Assembly: GCF_000737325.1 (NCBI RefSeq)
Contig: NZ_CP011125.1
Coordinates: forward strand, 5,332,001-5,396,000
DNA length: 64,000 bases
Source: Sandaracinus amylolyticus
GTDB lineage: Bacteria; Myxococcota_A; Polyangia; Polyangiales; Sandaracinaceae
Direction of reading: 5' to 3'
Positions 54,191 to 62,945 of this stretch are shown here, one piece after another; the first letter of the stretch is position 1; the number at the start of each line of letters is the position of its first letter. A program made the translations under genes and the position numbers. Below the pieces are notes generated by a model. That model worked only from the letters and a program-made list of their open reading frames with translations, was not told the DNA's origin and made no database searches.

Positions 54191-55774
54191 TCAGAACTCG
54201 TCTGCCAGCGGCACCGGCGCGCGGCGCGCCGGGCGCTCGCGCGTCGCGCGGCGCGGCGCGCTCTCGCTCGTCGGTCGCGCCGTGGTCTCGCGCGGTGGCA
54301 CGGCCTCGGGCTCGGCGGACGGGCGCTCCTGCTCGGCCACCGCGTCGGCGGGCGGCGCCGCGGGCTCCACGGCGGACGGCGCCCCGGGCTCCACGGCGTC
54401 GGCGGGCGGCGCCGTGGGCGCGGTGGGCACGGCGATCGCGGGCGGGGGCGCGACCACCGGCGCGACCGCAGGCGTGGGGCTCGCCGGCGCGAGCGGCGTG
54501 ACGGTCATCTCGGGATCGCTCGCCGGGCGCATCACCACCGCCGCGCCGATCCCGATCGCGACGAGCACCGCGAGCACGACCGCCGCGATCGCGATCCACG
54601 GCGCGCGCGGCGTCGGCTTCGCCTCCGGCGCCACGAACGTCGGCGCTGCCGGCGTCGGGCTCGTGCGCACGATCGTCGGCGGGATCGAGACGCGCTCGCT
54701 CGCTTCCTCCTCCGGCGCGTAGTCGATCCCGGCCGCGCTGATCGTCATCGTCTTCAGCGCCTCGTCGCCGCGGGCACCGAGCGCGTCGCGACGCTCGACG
54801 TTCTCGATCACCGCGGAGACGCTCGGCGGCAGCTGCCGCAGGTCGCGCTCGATCGCCGCGTCCATCACCGCCGCGAGCAGCTCGGCGAGGTTCGCCGCGT
54901 CGATCATCACCGCGCCCGGGAGCGCCTCCGCGATCGCGCGGCGCATGTCGTGCGCGGTCGCGAAGCGGTCCTCCACGTTCGGCGCGAGCGCCTTCATCAC
55001 CACCGCGTCGAGCGCGGGCGAGATCTCCGGCGCGTAGGTGCTCGGCGGATCGACCTTCGGGTGCCGCACGAGCTCGAGCAGCGCGAGGTCCTCTTCCGCT
55101 TGGAAGAGCTTGCGCATCGTCAGCATCTCCCAGAGCACGATGCCGATCGCGTAGACGTCGCAGCGCCGATCCACCGGGCGCCCGAACGCCTGCTCGGGCG
55201 CCATGTAGCGCAGCTTGCCCTTGAGCGACCCGCCGACGGTCGACTGTCGGTTCTTCGCCTTGGCGACGCCGAAGTCGATGAGCTTCACGTGCCCTTCGTA
55301 CGCGAGCAGCACGTTCTGAGGGCTCACGTCGCGATGCACGACGCCGAGCAGCGCGCTCTGCTCGTCGCGCAGCTCGTGCGCGGCGTGGAGCCCCGCGAGG
55401 ACCTGCGCCGCGACGTTGCACGCCATCTCGGGCGTCAGCCTGCGCCCTCGCCGCGCGAGCCCGTCCATCAGCTGCGCGAGCGAGCAGCCGTGCACGTACT
55501 CCATGACGAGGAAGTGCTGTCCGTCCTGCTCGCCCAGCTCCTCGACGTGCACGACGTTCGGGTGGTGGATGCGCGCCTGCAGCAGCGCCTCGTCGACGAA
55601 CATCCGCACGAACGAGCGATCGCTCGCGAGGTGCTCGTGCACGACCTTGATCGCGACGTGCCTCCGGAACCCCGCAGCGCCCGAGCGACGCGCGAGGAAC
55701 AGCGTCGCCATCCCACCGGCCTTCAGCTTCGCGAGGATGTCGTAGGCGCCGAGCCGTGTGCCGACAGCGAGCAC
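54191..55774 (-). CDS. Membrane Ser/Thr protein kinase (Pkn type)
   Basis: 527 residues from GTG 55774; the frame is longer, but codon bias drops upstream. The kinase domain spans about 6-275: LKAGGMATLFLAR glycine loop, Lys43 in VAIK, HRD 147-149 in VVHRDVSPQNVL, DFG 167-169, RYMAPEQ. All catalytic residues are present. One membrane segment (WIAIAAVVLAVLVAIGIGAAVV) lies at about 395-417, followed by a Pro/Ala-rich extracytoplasmic tail without a recognised ligand domain. It is coupled to the zinc-ribbon gene. It is divergent from the fabF-like gene with 102 bp between the starts. Confidence 0.92.
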   Translation of the reverse strand: MLAVGTRLGAYDILAKLKAGGMATLFLARRSGAAGFRRHVAIKVVHEHLASDRSFVRMFVDEALLQARIHHPNVVHVEELGEQDGQHFLVMEYVHGCSLAQLMDGLARRGRRLTPEMACNVAAQVLAGLHAAHELRDEQSALLGVVHRDVSPQNVLLAYEGHVKLIDFGVAKAKNRQSTVGGSLKGKLRYMAPEQAFGRPVDRRCDVYAIGIVLWEMLTMRKLFQAEEDLALLELVRHPKVDPPSTYAPEISPALDAVVMKALAPNVEDRFATAHDMRRAIAEALPGAVMIDAANLAELLAAVMDAAIERDLRQLPPSVSAVIENVERRDALGARGDEALKTMTISAAGIDYAPEEEASERVSIPPTIVRTSPTPAAPTFVAPEAKPTPRAPWIAIAAVVLAVLVAIGIGAAVVMRPASDPEMTVTPLAPASPTPAVAPVVAPPPAIAVPTAPTAPPADAVEPGAPSAVEPAAPPADAVAEQERPSAEPEAVPPRETTARPTSESAPRRATRERPARRAPVPLADEF

Positions 55775-55876
55775 ACGCGCATCATAGCCCGCCTCGGGTG
55801 GCTCGCCGTCGACGAGAATTCGCACGGCGCGCGCGCTTGAACGCGAGGAGGCCGGGCGCCAATATCGCGCCTCCCT

Positions 55877-57112
55877 ATGGGTCGCGTCTACGTCACGGGC
55901 ATGGGCGTCGTCAGCTCGCTCGGCTTCGGCCGCCGGGCGTACTGGCAGGCGCTCGTCGAAGGTCGCTCGGGCATCAGCGACGTGACGCTGTTCGACACCG
56001 CGTCGATCGGGCGCAGCCTCGCGGGCGAGGTGAAGGGGTTCCGCGCGCGCGACTACATGAGCGCCGCGGAGTCGCGCCGCGCCGGTCGCTGCTCGGCGTT
56101 CGCGATCGCCGCCGCGCGCATGGCCGCGGAGGACGCGGGGCTCAAGGGACAGGCGCTCGCGGGCGAGCGCACCGCCGTCGTCATCGGCACCACGATGGGC
56201 GAGGCGAACGTGCTCGGCGAGCTGCAGAAGGCGTGGATCCACGAGGGCAACGAGGCCGTCCCCTCGGCGAAGCTCCCGCGCTACGGCACGACGCTGCTGC
56301 CGATCCACGTCGCGCGCGCGTTCGGCAGCAAGGGCATGGTGCAGACGCTCCCCGCCGCGTGCGCCGCGGGCAACTACGCGATCGGGTTCGCCGCGGATCA
56401 GATCCGCGCGGGGCGCGCCGACGTGGCGATCACCGGCGCGGTCGAGATCATCGAGAAGCTCGAGTACGCGGGGTTCGCGCGGCTCGGCGCGATGTCGCCG
56501 GACAAGTGCATGCCCTTCGACAAGAACCGCAAGGGCCTGATCCTCGGCGAGGGCGCGGCGATGCTCGTGCTCGAGAGCGAGGGGAGCGTGGTGCGCCGCG
56601 GCGCGGTGCCGCTCGCGGAGGTCGGCGGCTACGGCCTCGCCTGCGACGCGCACCACATCACGCGCCCGCACCCCGACGGCGCGGGATCGATCACCGCGAT
56701 GCGCCAGGCGATCGAGTCGAGCGGGCTCACGATCGACGACGTCGATCACATCAACGCGCACGGCACCGCGACGCCCAACAACGACTCGGTCGAGGCGCTC
56801 GTCATCCGCAAGGTGTTCGGCGACAAGCGCGTCCCGGTCACGAGCATCAAGAGCATGATCGGGCACTGCATGGGCGCCTCGAGCGCGATGGAGTCCATCG
56901 CGTGCGTGATGACGCTGCAGACCGGCATCATCCCGCCGACGACGAACTACGAGACGCCGGACCCCGAGTGCCCCGTCGACGTCGTCGCGAACGTCGCGCA
57001 GGACCACGAGGTCGACGTCGTGCTCAACAACGCGCTCGCGTTCGGCGGCTACGACGCCGTGGTGTGCTTCGCGAAGCCGGGCCGCCTCCCGCGCGGCGCC
57101 GGGATGCCCTGA
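55877..57112 (+). CDS. Beta-ketoacyl-[ACP] synthase II type protein (FabF-like)
   Basis: 411 residues with the full Cys-His-His set: Cys162 (PAACAAGN), His295 (INAHGTATP) and His330 (KSMIGHCMGA), plus GEGAAMLVLE. It joins malonyl-ACP to an acyl primer in fatty acid synthesis. No fab, ACP or ketoreductase genes are nearby, so it may serve a special lipid rather than the housekeeping route. It could be a partner of the degenerate homologue at 50073, but 4.5 kb of unrelated genes lie between them. ATG 55877 was chosen. Confidence 0.9.
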   Translation: MGRVYVTGMGVVSSLGFGRRAYWQALVEGRSGISDVTLFDTASIGRSLAGEVKGFRARDYMSAAESRRAGRCSAFAIAAARMAAEDAGLKGQALAGERTAVVIGTTMGEANVLGELQKAWIHEGNEAVPSAKLPRYGTTLLPIHVARAFGSKGMVQTLPAACAAGNYAIGFAADQIRAGRADVAITGAVEIIEKLEYAGFARLGAMSPDKCMPFDKNRKGLILGEGAAMLVLESEGSVVRRGAVPLAEVGGYGLACDAHHITRPHPDGAGSITAMRQAIESSGLTIDDVDHINAHGTATPNNDSVEALVIRKVFGDKRVPVTSIKSMIGHCMGASSAMESIACVMTLQTGIIPPTTNYETPDPECPVDVVANVAQDHEVDVVLNNALAFGGYDAVVCFAKPGRLPRGAGMP

Positions 57113-57193
57113 CGCACGACGGACACGCTGGACATCCGTCCCGCCCATCGTGATAGCCTCGCCCCCGCCAACCAAACTGATGGGGGTGTGACG

Positions 57194-58042
57194 ATGGGAT
57201 CGTTCTTCCGCGTGTTCGGCTTCATGGGCCAGGTGCTCGGGATGGTGAAGGACAACCCGAAGCTCCTGACGCCCGTCGCGCTGAACCTCGCGATCGCCGT
57301 CCCGGTGAACATCCTCTTCGCGCTCGTCCTCGCGTTCACGCCGGTCGAGTGGCAGTACACCGTCGGCTACCTGTTCACCGTCGTCGGGCTCACGGCGCTC
57401 TACTTCATCGACTACTTCTGCGGCGGCCTGACCGCGTCGATGGTGTACGACCAGGTCACGACGGGCACCGCGGGCATCGGGCCCGCGTTCAGCCGCACGC
57501 TCCGCGCGAGCCCCGGCATCCTGGTGTTCGCCGTCGTGTCGGCGATCTTCGACTTCCTCTCGAACCTGGCGTCGCAGCGCCAGGGGATCATGCGCCTCGT
57601 CGGCCCGATGATCCTCGGGGTCATCCGGATGATCTGGACGACCGCGACCTACGTGATCATGCCGGCGCTCGTGGTCGAGCAGCAGGGCTTCTTCGCGGCG
57701 CTCAAGCGGAGCAAGGCGCTGATGGAGAACGACCCGACGCAGGTCGGCGTGGGCGTCGTCGGCATGGGCCTCGTGTCGTGGCTGCTGAGCGCGGTGACGA
57801 TCGTCCCCGCGTACGCGGCGTACTCGTGGCTCGCGATGAACGTGCACCCGGCGGCCGGCATCCTCGTGTTCTTCACGCTGACGAACACGTTCTGGGCGGT
57901 CTCGGGCTACCTCAAGGGCGTCTACTACACGTGCTTCTATCTCTGGGCCGTGGAGTGCGAGCGCAACCGCAGCGCGAGCCCGCAGCTCGCGCCCGCGCCG
58001 CTGCGCAACGTCATCGGCGGGCTCGAGGCCGGCGCGTACTGA
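57194..58042 (+). CDS. DUF6159-like polytopic membrane protein
   Basis: 282 residues. ATG 57194 has a gggggtg ribosome binding site; GTG 57188 is an alternative. There are five or six membrane segments, starting with KLLTPVALNLAIAVPVNILF. The N-terminal SFFRVFGFMGQVLGMVKDNP, LMENDPTQV in the middle and the FYLWAVECER end resemble DUF6159 proteins. Function unknown. It is downstream of the fabF-like gene on the same strand but 80 bp away. A strong terminator follows. Confidence 0.65.
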   Translation: MGSFFRVFGFMGQVLGMVKDNPKLLTPVALNLAIAVPVNILFALVLAFTPVEWQYTVGYLFTVVGLTALYFIDYFCGGLTASMVYDQVTTGTAGIGPAFSRTLRASPGILVFAVVSAIFDFLSNLASQRQGIMRLVGPMILGVIRMIWTTATYVIMPALVVEQQGFFAALKRSKALMENDPTQVGVGVVGMGLVSWLLSAVTIVPAYAAYSWLAMNVHPAAGILVFFTLTNTFWAVSGYLKGVYYTCFYLWAVECERNRSASPQLAPAPLRNVIGGLEAGAY

Positions 58043-58061
58043 ACGCGCGACAGCTCGAACG

Positions 58062-58095
58062 ACGAAGGCCGCGCGGGTGACCGCGCGGCCTTCGT
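58062..58095. terminator. Perfect 15-bp terminator hairpin
   Basis: The arms 58062-58076 and 58081-58095 are perfect complements with a gtga loop, then a short T-run (gcgttt). It lies between the convergent stops of the DUF6159-like gene and the receiver-like gene, so it can work in both directions. Confidence 0.9.
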
Positions 58096-58108
58096 GCGTT
58101 TCGGGCGC

Positions 58109-58897
58109 TCAGCCCTCGCCGGAGGTCCGGACCATCTGCGCGATGATCATCGCGTCGCGCACCGCGTCGAGCTCGCGCGCTCGCACCGCGACGATCGGAG
58201 GCGCGCCGTCGCGCATCGCGCACCCCGACGCGAGCGCGTCGTGCAGCGCGTCGTCGCCGCACACGATCGCGTCGACGAAGAGCGCGTCGAGCAGCACGTG
58301 CACGTCGGCGATCGCCGATGCCGTCGACGCCCTCGCGCCGGCTCTCTCGACGTGGATCGCGAGCGCATCGCGCACCGACGCGTCCGCGGAGATCACGACG
58401 ACGTGCGCCGCTCGCGCCGGGCGCCGCCGCGCACGAGGGCGAACGCCCGCGCGCGCCCGCCACCACACGAGCTCGCGCACCAGCGCGCCGGCCAGCACGG
58501 TGTCGACGCGTCGCTCCGCGATCACCGGCAGCTCGAGCGCGCGCACCACCGCGCGCGCCACCGATCGCCTCGCGAGCGACACCGCCGCCGAGCCCGCGCC
58601 CTCGGCCGCGCCGATCGCCATGAGCTCGACGCACGCGGTGTCGATGCGCGCGCGCGTCGCGCGCAGGCTCGCGACGGCGGCCCGCTCCGGCGGGACGCCG
58701 AGCTGTCCGCCCCAGACGAGCGCGCACGCGAGCGACGCGAGCGCATCGCTCGACGCGCGGCGCCGCATCGTTCGACGGACTCGCTCCACGAGCGCGAGCG
58801 CGTGCACGCGCTCCGACTCCGCGAGCAGCTCGCCGAGCTCGCACGCGCGCGCGACGACCTCCGCCACGCCCGCCGAGAGCGCGATCCGCTGGCCCAT
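58109..58897 (-). CDS. Unknown protein with a C-terminal pseudo-receiver domain
   Basis: 262 residues. The first about 160 are helical and of no known family. From about 165 a receiver-like fold follows (HVVVISADASVRDALAIHVERAG, core VVVISADASVRDAL; then FVDAIVCGDDALHDAL). The acidic pair is replaced by SAD, and the usual phospho-acceptor position is shifted or absent (AIVCGDD), so phosphorylation is doubtful. It is the last gene of a row of regulatory genes on this strand; its ATG overlaps the AraC stop (TGATG). Confidence 0.6.
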   Translation of the reverse strand: MGQRIALSAGVAEVVARACELGELLAESERVHALALVERVRRTMRRRASSDALASLACALVWGGQLGVPPERAAVASLRATRARIDTACVELMAIGAAEGAGSAAVSLARRSVARAVVRALELPVIAERRVDTVLAGALVRELVWWRARAGVRPRARRRPARAAHVVVISADASVRDALAIHVERAGARASTASAIADVHVLLDALFVDAIVCGDDALHDALASGCAMRDGAPPIVAVRARELDAVRDAMIIAQMVRTSGEG

Positions 58898-59778
58898 CAG
58901 GCGCCCTCTTCCGACGAGGCGCGTGGTCCGCCGCCGTCGCCGCTTCGCGCGTCGGGCACGCGCCGCACCGACGAGCCCCGACCCGTCGTGCGCGTATCGC
59001 CGACGCGTGCGTAGGCGAGCGGTGAGACGCCGATCAGCTTGCGGAACGAGCGACTGAAGTGGCTCTGATCGGCGAAGCCCGTCGCGACCGCCGCGTCCGA
59101 GCCGCGCGCGCCGCTCGCGATCAGCGTGCGCGCGACGGCGAGCCGGTAGTAGTTGAGGTACGTGTGCGGCGGCACGCCGTGGTACGCGCGGAACGAGCGC
59201 GCGAGGTGGAACTTGCTCGCCCCGCTCTCGGCCACGAGATCGTCGAGCGTCGGCGTCGTGCGGAACCGGCTCTCGAGGTACAGCCGCGCGCGACGCACCG
59301 CGCCCGGCTCGAGCACCGAGCGACGCGGTCGCTCCGCCGCGATCGTGCGCGCGCTCGGGAGGAGCGCGAGCATCTCGGTGAGCGCGTCGTCGATGCCGTC
59401 ACGCGCATCGCGCTGCCAGCGCGAGGCCACGTCGGAGGCGAGCGCGGCGAGCGTGGGGCTCACCTCGAAGCGCTCCGCACGCTCCGCCGCGCTCCGCAAG
59501 AGCGCGCGCGGGACCTGGAACAACGCGAGCGCGATCGGAGTGCGCTCGGTCTCCACGACCGCGACCTCGTGCGGCATGCATAGTCGTGCGAGGCCCTCGT
59601 GCAGCACGATGCGCTCGCCGCGGCAGCGCGCCGTGCCCTCCCCTCGCACGACGAGGAGCAGCACGAGCCCCTCCGCCATGCTCACCCACCAGCTCGGCGC
59701 TCCGAGCTCGACTCGCGCGAGCTCGACGCCGCGCCCGTCCCTCACGTACTCGACGCGTACACTGCCGATCGGTCGCAT
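58897..59778 (-). CDS. AraC-family transcriptional regulator
   Basis: 293 residues. An N-terminal cupin-like sensing part (VLLLVVRGEGTARCRGERI) precedes the C-terminal double helix-turn-helix at about 165-265: LDDLVAESGASKFHLARSFRAYHG and GFADQSHFSRSFRKLIGVSP (cores ASKFHLARSF and DQSHFSRSFRK), which is the AraC/XylS signature. Its ATG follows gggggg. The inducer is unknown. It lies between the hybrid kinase gene (66 bp upstream) and the receiver-like gene, suggesting one operon for signalling. Confidence 0.9.
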   Translation of the reverse strand: MRPIGSVRVEYVRDGRGVELARVELGAPSWWVSMAEGLVLLLVVRGEGTARCRGERIVLHEGLARLCMPHEVAVVETERTPIALALFQVPRALLRSAAERAERFEVSPTLAALASDVASRWQRDARDGIDDALTEMLALLPSARTIAAERPRRSVLEPGAVRRARLYLESRFRTTPTLDDLVAESGASKFHLARSFRAYHGVPPHTYLNYYRLAVARTLIASGARGSDAAVATGFADQSHFSRSFRKLIGVSPLAYARVGDTRTTGRGSSVRRVPDARSGDGGGPRASSEEGA

Positions 59779-59844
59779 CTGCCCCCCGCGTCCTTCAGCA
59801 CCTATGCGCGCGGAGCGCGGCGAAAGGCCCGAGAGCGGCGGACT

Positions 59845-61671
59845 TCATCGAGGGACCCGCGCTCCCGACACGAGCGATGCGACGGCCGCGACGAGCGCGT
59901 GCGACGCGACGGGCTTCACGACGTGCTCGTCGAACCCCGCATCGAGCGCGCGCTGACGATCGACCGCGCGCGCGTACACCGACGCGCAGAGCGCGGGCAG
60001 GTGCGGCGCGCCCGTCTCGCGCTCGCGCAGACGCCACCGATGCACGAGCGATCGGCCGCGCTCGTCGGGCGCGCCGAGCTCCGCGACGAGCACGTCCCAC
60101 GGGCCGCCGCTCTCGAGCTCGCGCCACGCATCGTCCTCGGACGACGTCGCCACGACCTCCGCGTGCGACGCGCGCAGCGCGCGCGACGCGAGCTCGACCG
60201 CGTCGCGATCCTCGTCGACGAGGAGCACGCGGCGACCCGCGAGCGCGGTGCTCGCCTCCATCGGCGCGAGCACGGCGTCCGGTCTCTCGGTCACCCCGAC
60301 GAGCGGGAGCTCGACGACGAACGTGCTCCCGCGCCCGACTCCCTCGCTCGTCGCGCTGACGCGCCCCTCGTGCAGCTCCACGAGCTGCTTCACGATCGAG
60401 AGCCCGAGCCCGAGCCCGCCGCGCTTCGAGTCGCTCCGCCGCACCTGACGCCACCGCACGAAGAGCACCGGCAGCACCTCGGCGTCGAGCCCGCGCCCGG
60501 TGTCCTCCACGACGATGCGCGCGACCTCCGTGGTGCGCTCGACCGACACCCGCACGCGCCCGCCGGGCGGCGTGAACTTCAGCGCGTTCGAGACGAGGTT
60601 CGAGACGATCTGCTCGACGCGCGACACGTCCGCGAGCACGAACGCATCCCGCGCGATCGGCCCGAACGAGAGCTCCACCTGCGCGCGCTCGGCCGCGGCG
60701 CGGAGCCCCTCGACGACCACGCGCACCGGATCCGCGACGCGCAGGCGCCCGCGATCGAGCAGCAGCTTGCCCGCGAGCGCGCGCGCGACGTCGAGCAGGT
60801 CCGAGACGATGCGCTCCTGCGCCCGCGCGTTGCGCTCGATCACCTCGATCGCCTTCGCGAGCGTCGGCTGATCGCACGCCCCCGAGCGAAGGATCTGCGC
60901 CCAGCCGAGGACCGCCGAGAGCGGCCCGCGCAGCTCGTGCGAGAGCATCGCGACGAACTCCTCGTGCGCGCGGTTCACGCGCTCGGCCTCGTGCCGCGAC
61001 GCGCGCTCGGCCTCGAGCGCCTGCGCGAGCGCTTCGCTGCGCCGCTTCGCGTCGGTGACGTCGACGAGCGCGCCGATCACGTGAGGCGTCGGCTCCGCGC
61101 GCCCCTCACCGCGCAGCAGCAGCCACTCGTCGCGACCGTGCACGCGCAGCTCCATCTCGATGCGCTGCTGCGAGCGCGCGGCGTCCTCGAGCGCGCGCGC
61201 CAGCGCCGCGCGCTGCGCGGGATCGAAGCACGACACGAGCGCGTCGCGGCACGTCGCGCCCTCGACGCCCTCGTGCAGCGCGCCTTCGACGTGGAGGCGG
61301 TCGCCGTTCGGGCTCCACTCGAACACGGCGATGCCTGCGCTCGCCATCGCCTGCACGCGCCGTCGCTCGCTGCGCGGCGGGCACGAGGGCGCGGGGCACA
61401 CCGGGTGAACGGCGGTCTTCTCGATCCGGACGTCGATCTCGATCTCGCTGCTGCGCGTGAGCGCCGCGCCGCGGCTCCTCCGTACCGACGCGAACGACGA
61501 CTCGGTCCACGGCATCCGGCTCAGCGATCGCGCGCGATCGTGCGGCGCGCGCTCGATCCTCACGGCGTCCGACACCAGCTGCGCGAGCGCCGCGCTCGGT
61601 GCGGTCGACTGCGCCTCTTCGCGCGCGACGACGCGCAGCGACGAGCTCGACGCGGTTCGGGATCGATGCAC
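59845..61671 (-). CDS. Hybrid histidine kinase with a Glu-substituted receiver
   Basis: 608 residues from GTG 61671, which follows aggaga. The N-terminal about 100 residues are low quality. A PAS-like sensor domain (GIAVFEWSPNGDRLHVEG, WLLLRGEG, IGALVDVTDAKRR) spans about 110-210. HisKA has His245 in AMLSHELRGP. HATPase motifs are SNLVSNALKFT, DTGRGL and GLGLGLS. The C-terminal receiver has LLVDEDRDA and Lys586 (HVVKPV), but the phospho-acceptor is Glu531 (VLVAELGAP) instead of Asp. There are no membrane segments, so it acts in the cytoplasm. Upstream is a single-receiver gene; downstream is an AraC regulator. Confidence 0.88.
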   Translation of the reverse strand: MHRSRTASSSSLRVVAREEAQSTAPSAALAQLVSDAVRIERAPHDRARSLSRMPWTESSFASVRRSRGAALTRSSEIEIDVRIEKTAVHPVCPAPSCPPRSERRRVQAMASAGIAVFEWSPNGDRLHVEGALHEGVEGATCRDALVSCFDPAQRAALARALEDAARSQQRIEMELRVHGRDEWLLLRGEGRAEPTPHVIGALVDVTDAKRRSEALAQALEAERASRHEAERVNRAHEEFVAMLSHELRGPLSAVLGWAQILRSGACDQPTLAKAIEVIERNARAQERIVSDLLDVARALAGKLLLDRGRLRVADPVRVVVEGLRAAAERAQVELSFGPIARDAFVLADVSRVEQIVSNLVSNALKFTPPGGRVRVSVERTTEVARIVVEDTGRGLDAEVLPVLFVRWRQVRRSDSKRGGLGLGLSIVKQLVELHEGRVSATSEGVGRGSTFVVELPLVGVTERPDAVLAPMEASTALAGRRVLLVDEDRDAVELASRALRASHAEVVATSSEDDAWRELESGGPWDVLVAELGAPDERGRSLVHRWRLRERETGAPHLPALCASVYARAVDRQRALDAGFDEHVVKPVASHALVAAVASLVSGARVPR

Positions 61672-61697
61672 GTGTGTCTCCTGTCCAATCCGCCGCG

Positions 61698-61731
61698 CAC
61701 GGGCGCGGGAGCCAGCGCTCCCGCGCCCGTG
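61698..61731. terminator. Perfect 15-bp hairpin
   Basis: Arms 61698-61712 and 61717-61731 enclose a cagc loop, with no mismatch. It lies 27 bp upstream of the start of the hybrid kinase gene and 270 bp after the stop of the receiver gene on the same strand. It could end the receiver transcript or sit in the kinase leader. Confidence 0.6.
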
Positions 61732-61762
61732 GCGGAGGTCCCCCTGGTACGTGTCTCCGCGC

Positions 61763-61808
61763 TCGCGATGCCGGCCGGTTCCCCCCCAGGCCCCGGCCGG
61801 CATCGCGA
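61763..61808. terminator. Perfect 16-bp hairpin
   Basis: Arms 61763-61778 and 61793-61808 enclose a 14-nt loop rich in C. It is the second of three strong hairpins between the receiver gene and the kinase gene. There is no T-run, so simple termination is not certain. Confidence 0.55.
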
Positions 61809-61892
61809 CCCGACGATCCTCGCGAGGCCCCACCTCGCTCGCATCGCCGGACGTTCGCTGCGGACGCGCCCCCACGCCCCCGCAGCGTTCGC

Positions 61893-61927
61893 CGTACGCG
61901 CGGTGATCCCCCGATCACCCGCGTACG
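61893..61927. terminator. 15-bp hairpin with one bulged base
   Basis: Left arm 61893-61908 has one extra C at 61901; right arm is 61913-61927; the loop is cccc. It is the hairpin nearest the stop of the receiver gene and the best candidate for its terminator. The stretch 61672-62003 holds no gene that could be supported. Confidence 0.55.
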
Positions 61928-62003
61928 CGCATCCTCGTCGTTCTCTCCCTCGACCCTCGCGAAGACCGCGGCGCCCCCCGACGCGCGCCCTTCGCTCGGC
62001 GCA

Positions 62004-62489
62004 TCATGCCCTGGTCCCGACCTCGCGCACCACTCCCTCTTCGTGAAGGGCCCCGAGCAGGGCATCCGGCGTGAACGGCTTGCGCAGCACACGCCTGACC
62101 AACGGCGTGAGCTCGGCGATGCGCGCCTCGTCGCTCGAGCTCGTCATCAGGAACCGCTTCGTCGACGGCGCGACGCGGCAGAGGTCGCGCAGCACGCGCG
62201 CACCGTCGACGTCGGGCATCTCGAGATCGACCAGCACGACGTCGAACGAGACGCGCGACGCGAGCTCGAGCGCGACGCGCGCATCGCTCAGCGGCACCAC
62301 CGTGAGCCCCGCACGCGCGAGCACGTCCGCGATGGTCCGCAGCAGCCAGGCGTTGTCGTCGACGATCATCACGCGCGCGCGACGCGCGGTCGCGCGCGTC
62401 AGACCGCGCGGCGCCGACGATGCCTCGCTCGGCGCGGCGTCGCTCGGCGAGAGCGCGACGCTCAGTCCACGTGCGTTCCGCTGGCTCAT
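62004..62489 (-). CDS. Single-domain response regulator (CheY-like receiver)
   Basis: 161 residues from ATG 62489, which follows gggggg. A longer form from ATG 62618 also has a ribosome binding site and plausible codons. The receiver has VMIVDDNAW, phospho-acceptor Asp88 (VVLVDLEMPDVDG), a Thr/Ser in FLMTSSSDE and the Lys in RVLRKPF. There is no output domain, so it probably passes phosphate or acts by protein binding. It precedes the hybrid histidine kinase on the same strand and is its likely partner, because that kinase's own receiver lacks Asp. Confidence 0.88.
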   Translation of the reverse strand: MSQRNARGLSVALSPSDAAPSEASSAPRGLTRATARRARVMIVDDNAWLLRTIADVLARAGLTVVPLSDARVALELASRVSFDVVLVDLEMPDVDGARVLRDLCRVAPSTKRFLMTSSSDEARIAELTPLVRRVLRKPFTPDALLGALHEEGVVREVGTRA

Positions 62490-62945
62490 GTCACCCCCCA
62501 ACTGCTCGCGCAGACGGGTCTCCTCCTCGCGTCCCGCGAGAGGCGCCCACCGCGTCGTCCAGGACGGCAAGTCGCCACGCGCTCGTCGCATCGCTTGTTC
62601 GATCTTGTGCTCGCGCATCGCCCCCCGGCGGATGCGCATCCCACGGGTGCCACGAGCCCGGTCGCGGTGCTTGTCCGTTCTTGCGATCGACTGCACGCGT
62701 CCGCTCTTGTTGCAGCGGCGCGACCATTCGAGGCTCTTCGCGTGCGAGCACGCGTGTCGTGGGACCCTCCGCTCGCGCTCTTCGAGCGGCTACGATGAGG
62801 CGTTCGGCCTGCGCTGGCGCGGTTCGCGCAAGACGGCTCGCGCCTCCGGGGACCGCTTGCCATGTTGGGAGAGGACCGGCGATGACGCGCGCTTGACGCA
62901 CCGCGTCGTCGGGTCCATTTACGGGCCGGAAACCGAGGAGAAACC
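62490..62945. other. Intergenic region upstream of the NADH dehydrogenase gene
   Basis: This holds the divergent promoters of the receiver gene and of the NADH dehydrogenase gene. If the receiver starts at 62618, the gap is 327 bp. An open frame on the minus strand (62491-62901) has no good start or codon bias and is not counted. The right part (from about 62700) is lower in GC than the neighbours, as promoter regions are. No operator was recognised. Confidence 0.5.

Noticed and set aside
44057-57112. Polyketide or fatty-acid biosynthesis cluster
   Set aside because: Two KAS-fold genes and an oxoamine synthase are spread over 13 kb among surface-protein genes on both strands. No acyl carrier protein, ketoreductase or acyltransferase is seen, so one pathway is not supported.
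62491-62901. Minus-strand open frame upstream of the NADH dehydrogenase gene
   Set aside because: It has poor codon bias and no start signal, and it overlaps the likely promoter region.
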